Shown here one piece after another: positions 1 through 10,880 of a stretch of 26,251 nucleotides of DNA. The notes under the pieces are model-generated. The model was not told where the DNA came from and searched no databases. It saw nothing but the letters and a program-made list of their open reading frames with translations. The position numbers and the translations under genes are program-made. Location: positions 1 to 26,251 of the forward strand of contig CAYNHF010000015.1 in the NCBI GenBank assembly GCA_964397045.1, written 5' to 3'. Positions within the stretch are counted from its first letter, which is position 1, and every line of letters begins with the position of its first letter. Source of the DNA: CAYNHF01 sp964397045. GTDB lineage: Bacteria > Actinomycetota > Acidimicrobiia > Spongiisociales > UBA5794.

Positions 1-140
1 GTGAACTCAGTCGCACCCTCACCCGACTCAGCAAGCACCTTCGTAATCGCAGCCGTCAACGTCGTCTTCCCATGATCAATATGACCCATCGTCCCGACAT
101 TCACATGCGGCTTAGTCCGCTCAAACTTCGCCTTAGCCAT
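1..140 (-). CDS. tuf: Elongation factor Tu, N-terminal fragment (runs off the window)
   Basis: EF-Tu delivers aminoacyl-tRNA to the ribosome as a GTP complex. The 46 codons present encode the canonical N-terminus, including the P-loop region GHIDHGKTT. The ATG at 140 is preceded by an AAGGAG Shine-Dalgarno sequence at 151-156. It lies 18 nt after the fusA stop, so it is the last gene of the rpsL-rpsG-fusA-tuf operon seen here. Codon use is odd: of 46 third positions I count 27 G, 17 T, 2 C and no A, whereas neighbouring fusA prefers C-ending codons. The gene is cut by the window edge. A second tuf gene ends at the other side of the window. Identity is certain; which copy would be called tufA or tufB cannot be told. 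Confidence 0.97.
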   Translation of the reverse strand, partial: MAKAKFERTKPHVNVGTMGHIDHGKTTLTAAITKVLAESGEGATEF

Positions 141-158
141 CTCAGCCCTGCTCCTTGA

Positions 159-2243
159 TTACTCGCCACGTACCTTGGCCACGATTTCCTGCGCGGCCGC
201 GGTGGGGACTTCCTGATACGAATCGAACTGCATCGTGTACGTTGCCCTGCCCTGCGTGCGCGACCTGAGATCGGTTGCGTAGCCGAACATCTCGGCCAGC
301 GGGACCTGGGCTTTGACGACCCGGGCACTACCCCGGGCTTCCATTGCCTCGACCTTGCCTCTCCGGGCGGAGAGATCGCCGATTACGTCGCCCATATAGT
401 CTTCAGGGGTGACGACCTCGATGTCGAACATTGGCTCGAGCAGTTTGATACCTGCCCGCTTGGCGGCTTCCTGAAGGGCCATCGACCCTGCAATGCGGAA
501 CGCCATTTCGTTGGAGTCGACCGAGTGGCTCGAGCCATCGGTCAACCTGGCCTTGATATCCACCAGCGGGTAACCGGCGAGGATGCCGCCGTCGAGTGCA
601 TCTGCGATGCCCTTGGCGACCGCCGGAATGTACTCGCGGGGCACGTTGCCACCCTTGACCTTGTCCTCGAACTCAAATCCGGTGCCGGGCGGCAGCGGCT
701 CGAGGTCGATGACGACATGGGCAAACATGCCGGAACCACCGGTCTGGCGCTTGAGCCTGGCATCGACCTTCGCGACCGGCTTGCGAATCGTCTCGCGGTA
801 CGCGACCTGGGGACGACCGACGTTGGCCTCCACGCTGAATTCGCGCAACATGCGGTCGACGATGACCTCCAGGTGGAGTTCCCCCATCCCGGAGATGATC
901 GTCTGGCCGGTGTCCTCATCGGATCGCACCGTGAAGGTCGGATCCTCCTCGGCGAGGCGCTGCAGCGCGGTACCCAGCTTGTCCTGGTCACCCTTGGTTC
1001 TTGGCTCGATCGCGACTGAGATGACCGGCTCGGGGAAGGTCATCGTTTCGAGCTGAATCGGAGCCTCGACGGCCGCGAGGGTGTCTCCGGTCTTGCTCTG
1101 CTTGAGGCCAACCGCGGCGACGATGTCGCCGGTCATGATCTCGTCGATGTCTTCCTGCTTGCTGGCGTGCATCCGCAGCAGGCGGCCAAACCGTTCCTTC
1201 TTGCTGTTGGTGGTATTCACCACCGCATCACCCTTGGCTGCCTGGCCGGAATACACCCGAAAGTAGGTCAGCTTGCCCACATAAGGGTCGCTCATGATCT
1301 TGAACGCGAGAGCGCTGAATGCCTCCGAGTCGTCCGGGCGCCGGTACAGGACGTCCTCCTCGTGGCCGGGCCGGAACCCGTCGACGGGTGGCAGGTCGGC
1401 CGGGCTCGGGAGGTAGTGGATGATCGCGTCGAGCAGCGGCTGCACGCCCTTGTTCTTGAAGGCCGAGCCACACAGCACAGGGACGAAGTCACGGTTGATG
1501 GTGCCCTTGCGAATGACGTTGCGGATCTCCTCCGGAGCAAGGTCGGCTTCGGTGAGATACTTCTCGAGCAGGTCCTCGTCTTCGGATGCAACGACATCGA
1601 GCATCTTGTGGTGCCACTCGTCCGCCTGGGCGCGGTATGCATCCGGGATATCGATGATCTCGCGTTCGGTGCCCTCTTCATCGAGCCAGTGGATCGCCTT
1701 CATCTCAACCAGGTCGATGATGCCGTTGAAGTCGGACTCGGCTCCGATCGGAATCTGAATGGCGACCGGGTTACCTCCGAGTCGGTCGATGATGGACTGT
1801 TTGGCTGCAAAGAAGTCGGCTCCGATCCGGTCCATCTTGTTGATGAAGCAGATGCGAGGTACGCCGTACTTGTCTGCCTGTCGCCAAACAGTCTCGGACT
1901 GAGGTTCAACCCCGGATACCGCGTCGAAGACGGCCACGGCACCGTCGAGCACGCGCAGCGACCGCTCGACCTCGACGGTGAAGTCCACGTGGCCCGGAGT
2001 GTCGATGATGTTGATGGTGTGGTCGTTCCACTCGCAGGTCGTAGCAGCTGAGGTGATGGTGATACCCCGCTCCTGCTCCTGCTCCATCCAGTCCATCACG
2101 GCCGCGCCTTCATGGACCTCACCCATCTTGTAGGTGCGTCCCGTGTAGTAGAGAATCCGTTCGGTCGTCGTGGTCTTGCCCGCATCGATGTGGGCCATGA
2201 TTCCGATGTTCCGGATCGTCTCGAGTTTGATATCGCGTGCCAT
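159..2243 (-). CDS. fusA: Elongation factor G
   Basis: EF-G is the cytoplasmic GTPase that drives ribosomal translocation and, with RRF, ribosome recycling. The 694-residue product has the usual family length. All GTPase motifs are present: P-loop AHIDAGKTT (17-25), switch I RGITI (59-63), DTPGH (81-85) and NKMD (135-138), followed by the standard domains II-V. The ATG at 2243 has no strong Shine-Dalgarno sequence, only a weak GAG/GAAG region, so it may depend on coupling to rpsG, whose stop lies 22 nt upstream. It is the third gene of the str operon and is followed by tuf after 18 nt. Nothing in the sequence suggests an EF-G2-like paralogue; the operon position and intact motifs argue for the housekeeping copy. 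Confidence 0.98.
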   Translation of the reverse strand: MARDIKLETIRNIGIMAHIDAGKTTTTERILYYTGRTYKMGEVHEGAAVMDWMEQEQERGITITSAATTCEWNDHTINIIDTPGHVDFTVEVERSLRVLDGAVAVFDAVSGVEPQSETVWRQADKYGVPRICFINKMDRIGADFFAAKQSIIDRLGGNPVAIQIPIGAESDFNGIIDLVEMKAIHWLDEEGTEREIIDIPDAYRAQADEWHHKMLDVVASEDEDLLEKYLTEADLAPEEIRNVIRKGTINRDFVPVLCGSAFKNKGVQPLLDAIIHYLPSPADLPPVDGFRPGHEEDVLYRRPDDSEAFSALAFKIMSDPYVGKLTYFRVYSGQAAKGDAVVNTTNSKKERFGRLLRMHASKQEDIDEIMTGDIVAAVGLKQSKTGDTLAAVEAPIQLETMTFPEPVISVAIEPRTKGDQDKLGTALQRLAEEDPTFTVRSDEDTGQTIISGMGELHLEVIVDRMLREFSVEANVGRPQVAYRETIRKPVAKVDARLKRQTGGSGMFAHVVIDLEPLPPGTGFEFEDKVKGGNVPREYIPAVAKGIADALDGGILAGYPLVDIKARLTDGSSHSVDSNEMAFRIAGSMALQEAAKRAGIKLLEPMFDIEVVTPEDYMGDVIGDLSARRGKVEAMEARGSARVVKAQVPLAEMFGYATDLRSRTQGRATYTMQFDSYQEVPTAAAQEIVAKVRGE

Positions 2244-2265
2244 GAGCTTCAGTCTCGGGTAGGGG

Positions 2266-2733
2266 TTACCAGCGGTAGTGGGCGAAGGCCTTGTTGGATT
2301 CGGCCATCTTGTGGATATCTTCGCGGCGCTTCACGGCAGCGCCGGTACGGTTGGCGGCGTCGAGGATCTCGTTGGCGAGACGCTCGGCCATCGTGTTCTC
2401 TTTACGCTTTCTGGCGAACTCGACCAGCCAGCGAACGGCCAGCGTCTGAGATCGGCGAGGGCGTACCTCCACCGGCACCTGGTAAGAGGAGCCACCAACG
2501 CGCCGGGAACGGACCTCGACGGAAGGGCGAACATTGTCGGCGGCCTTCTTCAGCGTCTGCACAGGGTCGCTTCCGGTACGGCGTTCGACGATCTCGAGTG
2601 CGCCGTAGACGATGCGGCGCGAGGCTCCCTTCTTGCCGCGCCACAGGACCTTGTTGATCACCTGGCTCACGAGCACCGACTGGTACACCGGATCCGGATC
2701 GATCTTGCGAACTTCTGCTGGAGCGCGGCGCAT
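2266..2733 (-). CDS. rpsG: 30S ribosomal protein S7
   Basis: S7 is a primary binder of the 16S rRNA 3' major domain and contacts the E-site tRNA. The 155-residue basic protein begins MRRAPAEVRK and shows the family signature around DPVYQSVLVSQVINKVLWRGKKG and the conserved C-terminal helix ending AFAHYRW. Its ATG (2731-2733) shares one base with the rpsL stop (TGATG), so translation is almost certainly coupled to rpsL. A GAAGGA Shine-Dalgarno sequence lies inside the rpsL end. In E. coli, S7 is the autoregulator of the str operon through an rpsL-rpsG spacer. Here there is no spacer, so any S7-type feedback would need another site, such as the structured leader upstream of rpsL. Confidence 0.98.
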   Translation of the reverse strand: MRRAPAEVRKIDPDPVYQSVLVSQVINKVLWRGKKGASRRIVYGALEIVERRTGSDPVQTLKKAADNVRPSVEVRSRRVGGSSYQVPVEVRPRRSQTLAVRWLVEFARKRKENTMAERLANEILDAANRTGAAVKRREDIHKMAESNKAFAHYRW

Positions 2734-3104
2734 CAGGAATCCTTCTTCGTGCCGTAGCGCGAACGTGACTGTCTTCTGCCGTCAACACCTGCTGCGTCGA
2801 GCGCACCTCGGATGACCTTGTAGCGGACACCAGGAAGGTCCTTCACACGACCCCCTCTGACCAGCACGATGGAGTGTTCTTGCAGGTTGTGGCCCTCACC
2901 GGGAATGTAGGCAGTGACCTCCATGCCGGAGCTGAGTCGAACGCGACATACCTTCCGCAGTGCGGAGTTCGGTTTCTTGGGCGTCACCGTGTACACGCGG
3001 GTGCAAACGCCGCGGCGCTGCGGTGAGCCTGCGAGGCCCAGCGTTTTCGTCTTCTTCGGCTTTGGCTTCCGGCCCTGGCGGACCAGTTGCTGCACGGTCG
3101 GCAC
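2733..3104 (-). CDS. rpsL: 30S ribosomal protein S12
   Basis: S12 sits at the decoding centre and controls accuracy. The 123-residue product begins MPTVQQLVRQGRK. I chose the GTG at 3104 rather than a longer upstream reading because it gives the exact family N-terminus and sits behind a GAGGAAAGG Shine-Dalgarno sequence; an upstream extension would add about 26 unrelated residues read from the leader. The streptomycin-related loops look wild type: TPKKPNSALRK (both lysines present) and RVKDLPGVRY, with the lysine and the aspartate that is methylthiolated in some bacteria. It is the first gene of the str operon, after a ~177-nt leader, and overlaps rpsG by one base. Confidence 0.97.
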   Translation of the reverse strand: MPTVQQLVRQGRKPKPKKTKTLGLAGSPQRRGVCTRVYTVTPKKPNSALRKVCRVRLSSGMEVTAYIPGEGHNLQEHSIVLVRGGRVKDLPGVRYKVIRGALDAAGVDGRRQSRSRYGTKKDS

Positions 3105-3281
3105 TTGCCTTTCCTCTTCTCTTTTCGGCGCACCCCGACCCCACATCGGAGACGGGTACTTACACACAAAAATCGGCACCACCCATCACGTGGGGGTGAC
3201 CGACCCCTGGGTGCCTCTCCCTTTACAACAGCGTCGCGAACAACGCCTCCGGGTAAAGGGGGGCACTACGGGAAAATCCGA
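3105..3281 (-). promoter_or_regulatory. Structured 5' leader of the str (rpsL) operon
   Basis: Between the predicted start of transcription (~3281) and the rpsL GTG lie about 177 nt with several stems that I paired by hand. Stem P1 pairs 3211-3226 with 3253-3266 (8 bp plus 5 bp around a small internal loop) and holds a smaller GCGT/ACGC stem in its loop. Stem P2 pairs 3175-3180 (GGTGCC in RNA) with 3210-3215 (GGCACC), encloses a perfect GGGGT/ACCCC hairpin (3193-3207), and is followed by a T-rich tract. P1 and P2 share the GGCAC segment, so they exclude each other. A third stem (3130-3135 with 3154-3159) stands just before the Shine-Dalgarno region. I know of no named family that this matches. 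Confidence 0.55.
3162..3215 (-). terminator. Terminator-like hairpin in the str leader (possible attenuator)
   Basis: On the minus strand the pairing GGCACC...GGTGCC, with an internal 5-bp GGGGT/ACCCC hairpin, is immediately followed by GATTTTTGTGTGT. The outer stem is only 6 bp, so this would be a moderate terminator. Its 5' arm overlaps the 3' arm of the larger upstream stem, which could act as the antiterminator. Whether it stops transcription is inference. Confidence 0.4.
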
Positions 3282-3287
3282 CGGCGG

Positions 3288-3316
3288 AGTATATGTGCTT
3301 TCGGGGACTAGTGCAA
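3288..3316 (-). promoter_or_regulatory. Promoter of the str operon
   Basis: Minus strand -35 TTGCAC (3311-3316), 17-nt spacer, -10 TATACT (3288-3293). The -10 matches the consensus at five of six positions and the spacing is ideal. It lies between the M50 peptidase stop (3342) and rpsL and predicts initiation near 3281. The -10 context CATATACTCC is also found at the tRNA-Trp promoter. Confidence 0.7.
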
Positions 3317-3341
3317 AGCCGCGCAGGAGCTGCCGCCCACG

Positions 3342-4163
3342 TCAGATCGGGAAGTCAGACGGCGGTGGAGCGGGTCCGTCGCGACGAGTATCCGGGGCGT
3401 CCTCTGCCGGCTCACCAGGTGCTGCGGGGTCCAGCCGGTGGGGTGCGCCCGGCGTAGCCGACTCGGGGCCGGGCTGGGGCGGTGCCGGTTGAGGCCGCGC
3501 CCGAGGAGCACTCCGCAAACCGCTCAGCAGCAAGAATCCAACGATCATCGCAACGAAGAGCTGCTGGTTGGCGAGCGCCAGCACGATCACCGGTACCCCG
3601 ATGGCAAGCGAAACCACCTTGGTCGCCGGCTCGGCGATAGAAGGAGCCACCATCTCGAGAAGGCTGTGAACCATCTGTCCCCCATCGAGCGGTCGCATCG
3701 GCAACCAGTTCAGAATTCCCCAGAAGAGTGCAGCTTCGATGTAGCCGACGACCATCACCGACAGGAAATCGGGATTGATCCGTTCGTACGGTGGCCAGCC
3801 ACCGAAATCGAGGTCGAACCAACCCTGATTGGCCCCGACGACCATGAGTGCTGCGCCGGTGGCGATACCCACGGCGGAGCCTGCGGCACTGATGAGGAAG
3901 CGCTTGCCGGGAGTGATCTTCGTGATCAGCGGATAGGTCGTGGCCCCTCCGAACGCGAACAGCATGATGCGCACGCCCGGTGCGCCGAACGCCCTAGCGG
4001 TAAAGGCGTGGCCCGCCTCATGAGCGAGGATGGCGAAGAAGACCCCGACCGTCCAGGCCGCGGTGTAGACGGCGGTTCCATACCGCATCCAGCCGAACAG
4101 AGCGAGGATCAGAAAACTGAGGTGAACGCTGACCGGCACCCCGCCGAGACGGAACTTCAGCAT
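3342..4163 (-). CDS. M50 (site-2 protease-like) membrane metallopeptidase
   Basis: A predicted intramembrane zinc peptidase of 273 residues. The zinc site HEAGH is at 48-52 inside a hydrophobic helix, and the second M50 motif (NWLPMRPLDGG, with LDGG at 159-162) supplies the third ligand. At least five hydrophobic segments lie between residues 10 and 218. After residue ~220 the protein turns into a Pro/Ala-rich, probably cytoplasmic or disordered tail. ATG at 4163 follows a GAGAGAG Shine-Dalgarno sequence. It stands downstream of the two-component genes in the same direction, with an 89-nt gap, so it could share readthrough from them. Family members cut membrane-bound anti-sigma factors or other regulators; the anti-sigma factor encoded in this window is one conceivable substrate, but nothing in the sequence shows it. 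No PDZ domain is seen. Confidence 0.9.
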   Translation of the reverse strand: MLKFRLGGVPVSVHLSFLILALFGWMRYGTAVYTAAWTVGVFFAILAHEAGHAFTARAFGAPGVRIMLFAFGGATTYPLITKITPGKRFLISAAGSAVGIATGAALMVVGANQGWFDLDFGGWPPYERINPDFLSVMVVGYIEAALFWGILNWLPMRPLDGGQMVHSLLEMVAPSIAEPATKVVSLAIGVPVIVLALANQQLFVAMIVGFLLLSGLRSAPRARPQPAPPQPGPESATPGAPHRLDPAAPGEPAEDAPDTRRDGPAPPPSDFPI

Positions 4164-4198
4164 GGCTCTCTCGCGGAGTCGCAGGTCGTCATGGTCTC

Positions 4199-4204
4199 AT
4201 CATA
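4199..4204 (-). promoter_or_regulatory. Possible -10 element for the M50 peptidase gene
   Basis: TATGAT on the minus strand, 35 nt before the ATG, gives a plausible ~28-nt leader. No -35 element is recognisable at 16-18 nt, so this is weak. The rest of the 89-nt gap shows no clear terminator for the upstream kinase gene. Confidence 0.25.
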
Positions 4205-4252
4205 TGGCGAGCCACGTGCCGAGCCGCCCATCCCCGGCCAAACCTCCCCTTC

Positions 4253-5539
4253 TCAGCGAAACGGGGGAAAACGCACGACCACGGCCGCTCCACCGAGGTC
4301 GTCACCGACACCGACCGTCATCGAGCCTCCCGCCCCCTCGGCGGTCCTGCGCACGATGTCCAACCCCAGACCCGTGGAGCCTGCCCCCGAAGCTCCGCGA
4401 GCAACCATGCCGCGGTCGGGAATCCCGTCCCCAGCGTCCTCGACGATCAACAGGATGGCCGACTCGCGATTACGCAAGATCACCCGCATCGCCACGCCTT
4501 CCTCGGTATGGGCAAAGACGTTTCCGATCAGACTATCGAACAAGACCGCCAGGTCTGCAGCCGCGGTAGCCACCACCATGGGGCCGGGATCTGCGGACAG
4601 TTCGAGCGAACGTTGCTGTTCCTCCGCCAGCGCCGACCAGTAGGCCACCCGATCCGAGGCCACGGCTGCGAGGTCTGCGGTCTCCCCCGTTCCCTGCGCA
4701 ACCGGACGGCGAGCCTCGTGGATCACGAAGTCGGTCATCCGCTCGAGCTCCGCCAGATCGTCGAGCAACCGGTCCTTCGGTGGGCCATCCGGCAACGCCT
4801 CCGCATCGAGCCGTACTGCAGTCAGCGGCGTGCGCAAGCGGTGCGACAGGTCGGCGCTCGCTTCGTATGCCTCGTTCACCAGGCGCTCGATCCGACCGGC
4901 GAGGCGGTTGAACTCGGTGCCCACCTCACGGATCTCCTCGGGCCCCGCCGGCTCGACCCTCGCCTCGAGATCGCCACGGCCCAGCCTGCTGGTTGCCGCA
5001 GCAAGTTCGTCCACGGGCACCACCACCGACCGACCGAGCCGGTCGGCGACCAGTATCGCAACCAGGATGAGCACTGCTCCGAGCACCGCGAGCGTGATCC
5101 AGGACTGGGCAACCCCCTCCGCCATTTCTGCGTCTGAGACGAAGACCCGGACCACACCGACCGAGCCGTCACCGAGCACGACTGGTACGTACACACCCTG
5201 ACCGCCCGAGACCGGGGCGCGGAATGCCGAACCCTCTGCTGCCGGACCCAGATCCTCTGCCGGGTCCAGGGGGCGACCCACCACATCACCGTCCGGAAGT
5301 ACGATCGACACGTCTCCAGACCCCTCGACGTCAACCCCGAGCGAGAGTACCGCTCCTTCGATCCCGCTCGCCGGAGCAACAACCGCGAGGAACCGGGCAA
5401 TGCCCTCGGCATCCCGTTCGGCGGAGGTCAGCGCCCGATCACTGGCGAGATCGCGCACCAGCAACGCCAGAGGAACAACAAACGCCAGGACCACCATCAA
5501 CGTGGTCGCTCCGGCGACTGTGATGAGGCGGCGTCTCAC
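4253..5539 (-). CDS. Two-component sensor histidine kinase (HAMP, HisKA, HATPase)
   Basis: A membrane sensor kinase of 428 residues. It has an N-terminal transmembrane helix (about 8-29), an extracytoplasmic sensor region (about 30-145), a second helix (about 148-166), a HAMP linker (to ~222), the phosphoacceptor segment SHRLRTPLT with His233, and an ATP-binding domain with N340 (LIGNVFAHT), the D368 box (VEDAGDGIPD) and the glycine box GSTGLGLDIV. All catalytic residues are present. Its start overlaps the regulator gene stop by 4 nt (5536-5539), so the two are translationally coupled and form a cognate pair. The sensor region is mostly small and acidic residues with no family I can name, so the signal is unknown. 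The R-for-E change in the H box (SHRLRTP rather than SHELRTP) is a known actinobacterial variant. Confidence 0.93.
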   Translation of the reverse strand: MRRRLITVAGATTLMVVLAFVVPLALLVRDLASDRALTSAERDAEGIARFLAVVAPASGIEGAVLSLGVDVEGSGDVSIVLPDGDVVGRPLDPAEDLGPAAEGSAFRAPVSGGQGVYVPVVLGDGSVGVVRVFVSDAEMAEGVAQSWITLAVLGAVLILVAILVADRLGRSVVVPVDELAAATSRLGRGDLEARVEPAGPEEIREVGTEFNRLAGRIERLVNEAYEASADLSHRLRTPLTAVRLDAEALPDGPPKDRLLDDLAELERMTDFVIHEARRPVAQGTGETADLAAVASDRVAYWSALAEEQQRSLELSADPGPMVVATAAADLAVLFDSLIGNVFAHTEEGVAMRVILRNRESAILLIVEDAGDGIPDRGMVARGASGAGSTGLGLDIVRRTAEGAGGSMTVGVGDDLGGAAVVVRFPPFR

Positions 5540-6219
5540 GACTCGGGATCGACGATGCGCACCCCCACACCGCGCCGGGTGTGGAGATAGCGGGGTTCGG
5601 CCGCCGTCTCACCCAGCTTCTTGCGAAGCCACGAGAGATGGACGTCAACCGTCTTGTCGGCGCCTCCGTAGGGCTGGCGCCACACCTCGGCCAGCAATTC
5701 GCGTTTTCCCACCATGGTCCCGGGACGTTCGGCAAGGTAGGCCAGGAGCTCGAACTCCTTTGCCGTCAGATCCAGCGGCTCACCCTTCAGTTGCGCCTCC
5801 CGGCCTGCCAAATCGATTAGGAGGTCGCCGACGACCAGTTCCTCGGCTTCATTTTGCGTCGCGGCCCGCCGCAGGACCGCACGTACGCGCGCCTCCAGCT
5901 GCTCGGCGGCGAACGGCTTGACGAGATAGTCGTCTGCGCCTGCATCGAGCACCCGCACGATCTCGCGCTCGTCGTCACGCGCGGTGGCCACGATCACGGG
6001 AACCGCGCTGACCGCACGGATCATGGCAAGGGCGTCACCTCCATCGAGGTCGGGCAAGCCCAGATCGAGCACAACCACATCGAATCCACCAGACAGCGCC
6101 ATCTCGACCCCGCTCATGGCACGCCCGGTGGACTCGACGTGATGACCACGCTCTGCGAGGCGCCGGGAGAGCGACTCCCGGATACGTTGATCGTCTTCGA
6201 TGAGCAGGATGGTCGCCAT
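5536..6219 (-). CDS. OmpR-family response regulator
   Basis: DNA-binding regulator of 227 residues. The receiver domain (1-120) carries the acidic pair ED(D) at 8-10, the phosphoacceptor D52 (VVVLDLGLPDLDGG), the Thr of VIVATARDD and the conserved lysine in YLVKPF. A winged-helix effector domain (~130-222) contains the typical recognition-helix region KTVDVHLSWLRKKLGE and the wing RGVGVRI. The ATG at 6219 is the first gene of the pair with the histidine kinase. It is divergent from the Thr/Pro-rich protein gene at 6332. A direct repeat of the type bound by OmpR-family proteins lies in the shared upstream region, which suggests autoregulation and possibly control of the divergent gene. Confidence 0.94.
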   Translation of the reverse strand: MATILLIEDDQRIRESLSRRLAERGHHVESTGRAMSGVEMALSGGFDVVVLDLGLPDLDGGDALAMIRAVSAVPVIVATARDDEREIVRVLDAGADDYLVKPFAAEQLEARVRAVLRRAATQNEAEELVVGDLLIDLAGREAQLKGEPLDLTAKEFELLAYLAERPGTMVGKRELLAEVWRQPYGGADKTVDVHLSWLRKKLGETAAEPRYLHTRRGVGVRIVDPES

Positions 6220-6280
6220 GGCGAGCTCAACATACTCCAGCGGCTCGCTGCGCCGTCCGATGCGGCTGTTCTTTTGGCTC

Positions 6281-6297
6281 CGCTTATCGATCGCTTA
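6281..6297. promoter_or_regulatory. Direct repeat, candidate operator of the response regulator
   Basis: On the plus strand CGCTTA occurs at 6281-6286 and again at 6292-6297, i.e. TAAGCG-N5-TAAGCG on the other strand. Copies start 11 bp apart, one helical turn, the spacing used by many OmpR/PhoP-type regulators binding as head-to-tail dimers. It sits in the 112-bp divergent region between the regulator gene and the 6332 gene. No convincing -35/-10 pair was found beside it. Confidence 0.45.
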
Positions 6298-6331
6298 ACC
6301 CATCGCTCCGCCGCTCGGGCATCATGGGGCC

Positions 6332-6943
6332 ATGTCCCGTCGCATTGCTGTTGGCTTCGCCTGGGTCGCTGCCACCCTGGTATCGATTCTGATCGCGACC
6401 GCCGCGGTCGGGAGCGTACGCAACAACGTGTCCGACACACCGTCTCCGCTTCGGTCGGCGGCCGTCACGCAGGTGGTAGTGGCTCTGCCCTCCACTACGA
6501 CCGCTGCGGGGGAAGACGCGACCGGCTCGACTTCCACACCCACGACCGGCCTGCCCGACCCGACCTCCACCACGTCGACGCGGCCGACCGCGTCATCCAC
6601 CACCAGCACGGCGGCGCCAACCGCGACCACGAGCTCCCCACCTCCAACGACCACACCTCCCTCCACGAGCACAACGGCACCCACCACAACCACTGCACCT
6701 CCCGAGGACGTGATAACCACCTACCCCCAGATCGGCGGCACTACGACCATCCGTACCGACGGCAGTGCCGTCCACCTCGTCGCCGCGGTACCGCAGTCCG
6801 GGTTCCAGGTCGACGTGGAGAAATCCGGGCCGCAGGAGGTCGACGTTCGGTATCGCAGCGAGGGCCACACCTCGCGACTCAAAGCGGAGTGGGAGAACGG
6901 GAAACTCGAAGTCGAGACATCGGAGAGCAACGAAGACGACTGA
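6332..6943 (+). CDS. Membrane-anchored Thr/Pro-rich protein of unknown function
   Basis: A 203-residue protein I do not recognise. Residues ~5-28 form a hydrophobic N-terminal anchor or signal preceded by basic residues (MSRRIAVGF). Residues ~53-125 are a low-complexity Thr/Ser/Pro linker of the kind that spans a cell wall or is glycosylated. The last ~75 residues are an acidic, probably beta-rich domain with Tyr and Val and no cysteine. It is divergent from the two-component pair and separated by a candidate operator, so it may be a target or an envelope partner of that system. HrpA follows 45 nt downstream in the same direction, so they may be cotranscribed. The Shine-Dalgarno sequence is weak (GGGGCC directly before ATG). 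Confidence 0.75.
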   Translation: MSRRIAVGFAWVAATLVSILIATAAVGSVRNNVSDTPSPLRSAAVTQVVVALPSTTTAAGEDATGSTSTPTTGLPDPTSTTSTRPTASSTTSTAAPTATTSSPPPTTTPPSTSTTAPTTTTAPPEDVITTYPQIGGTTTIRTDGSAVHLVAAVPQSGFQVDVEKSGPQEVDVRYRSEGHTSRLKAEWENGKLEVETSESNEDD

Positions 6944-6988
6944 GCGGGGCATCTGGATCCTGCCGGGACCCGTACCATCCCAGTCACG

Positions 6989-10720
<3,732 letters not shown>

Positions 10721-10822
10721 GGTCGGATCACGGATTCGTCCGGAGGGGCAGTCAACATCGGAGCCGAGAGACTGCTCGTCAATCGGTACACGAAAACACT
10801 CTGAAGGCTGCCCCTCACGCGC

Positions 10823-10855
10823 CGGGGGTCCGGCTCAGTTCGAGCCGGACCTCCG
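10823..10855. terminator. Bidirectional terminator between hrpA and rpoC
   Basis: Inverted repeat: 10827-10836 (GGTCCGGCTC) pairs perfectly with 10842-10851 (GAGCCGGACC) around a 5-nt loop, and extends to 14 bp with one G-T wobble. It sits in the 160-bp gap between two convergent genes. Neither strand has a clear T-run after the stem, as is common in high-GC Actinobacteria. The rest of the gap shows nothing recognisable. Confidence 0.75.
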
Positions 10856-10880
10856 TGCAGTGCTCGTACCGTGCTGAGCG

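Noticed and set aside
3105..3182. Upstream extension of rpsL to an earlier start
   Set aside because: The extra residues do not match S12, and the GTG at 3104 has a good Shine-Dalgarno sequence and gives the exact family N-terminus.
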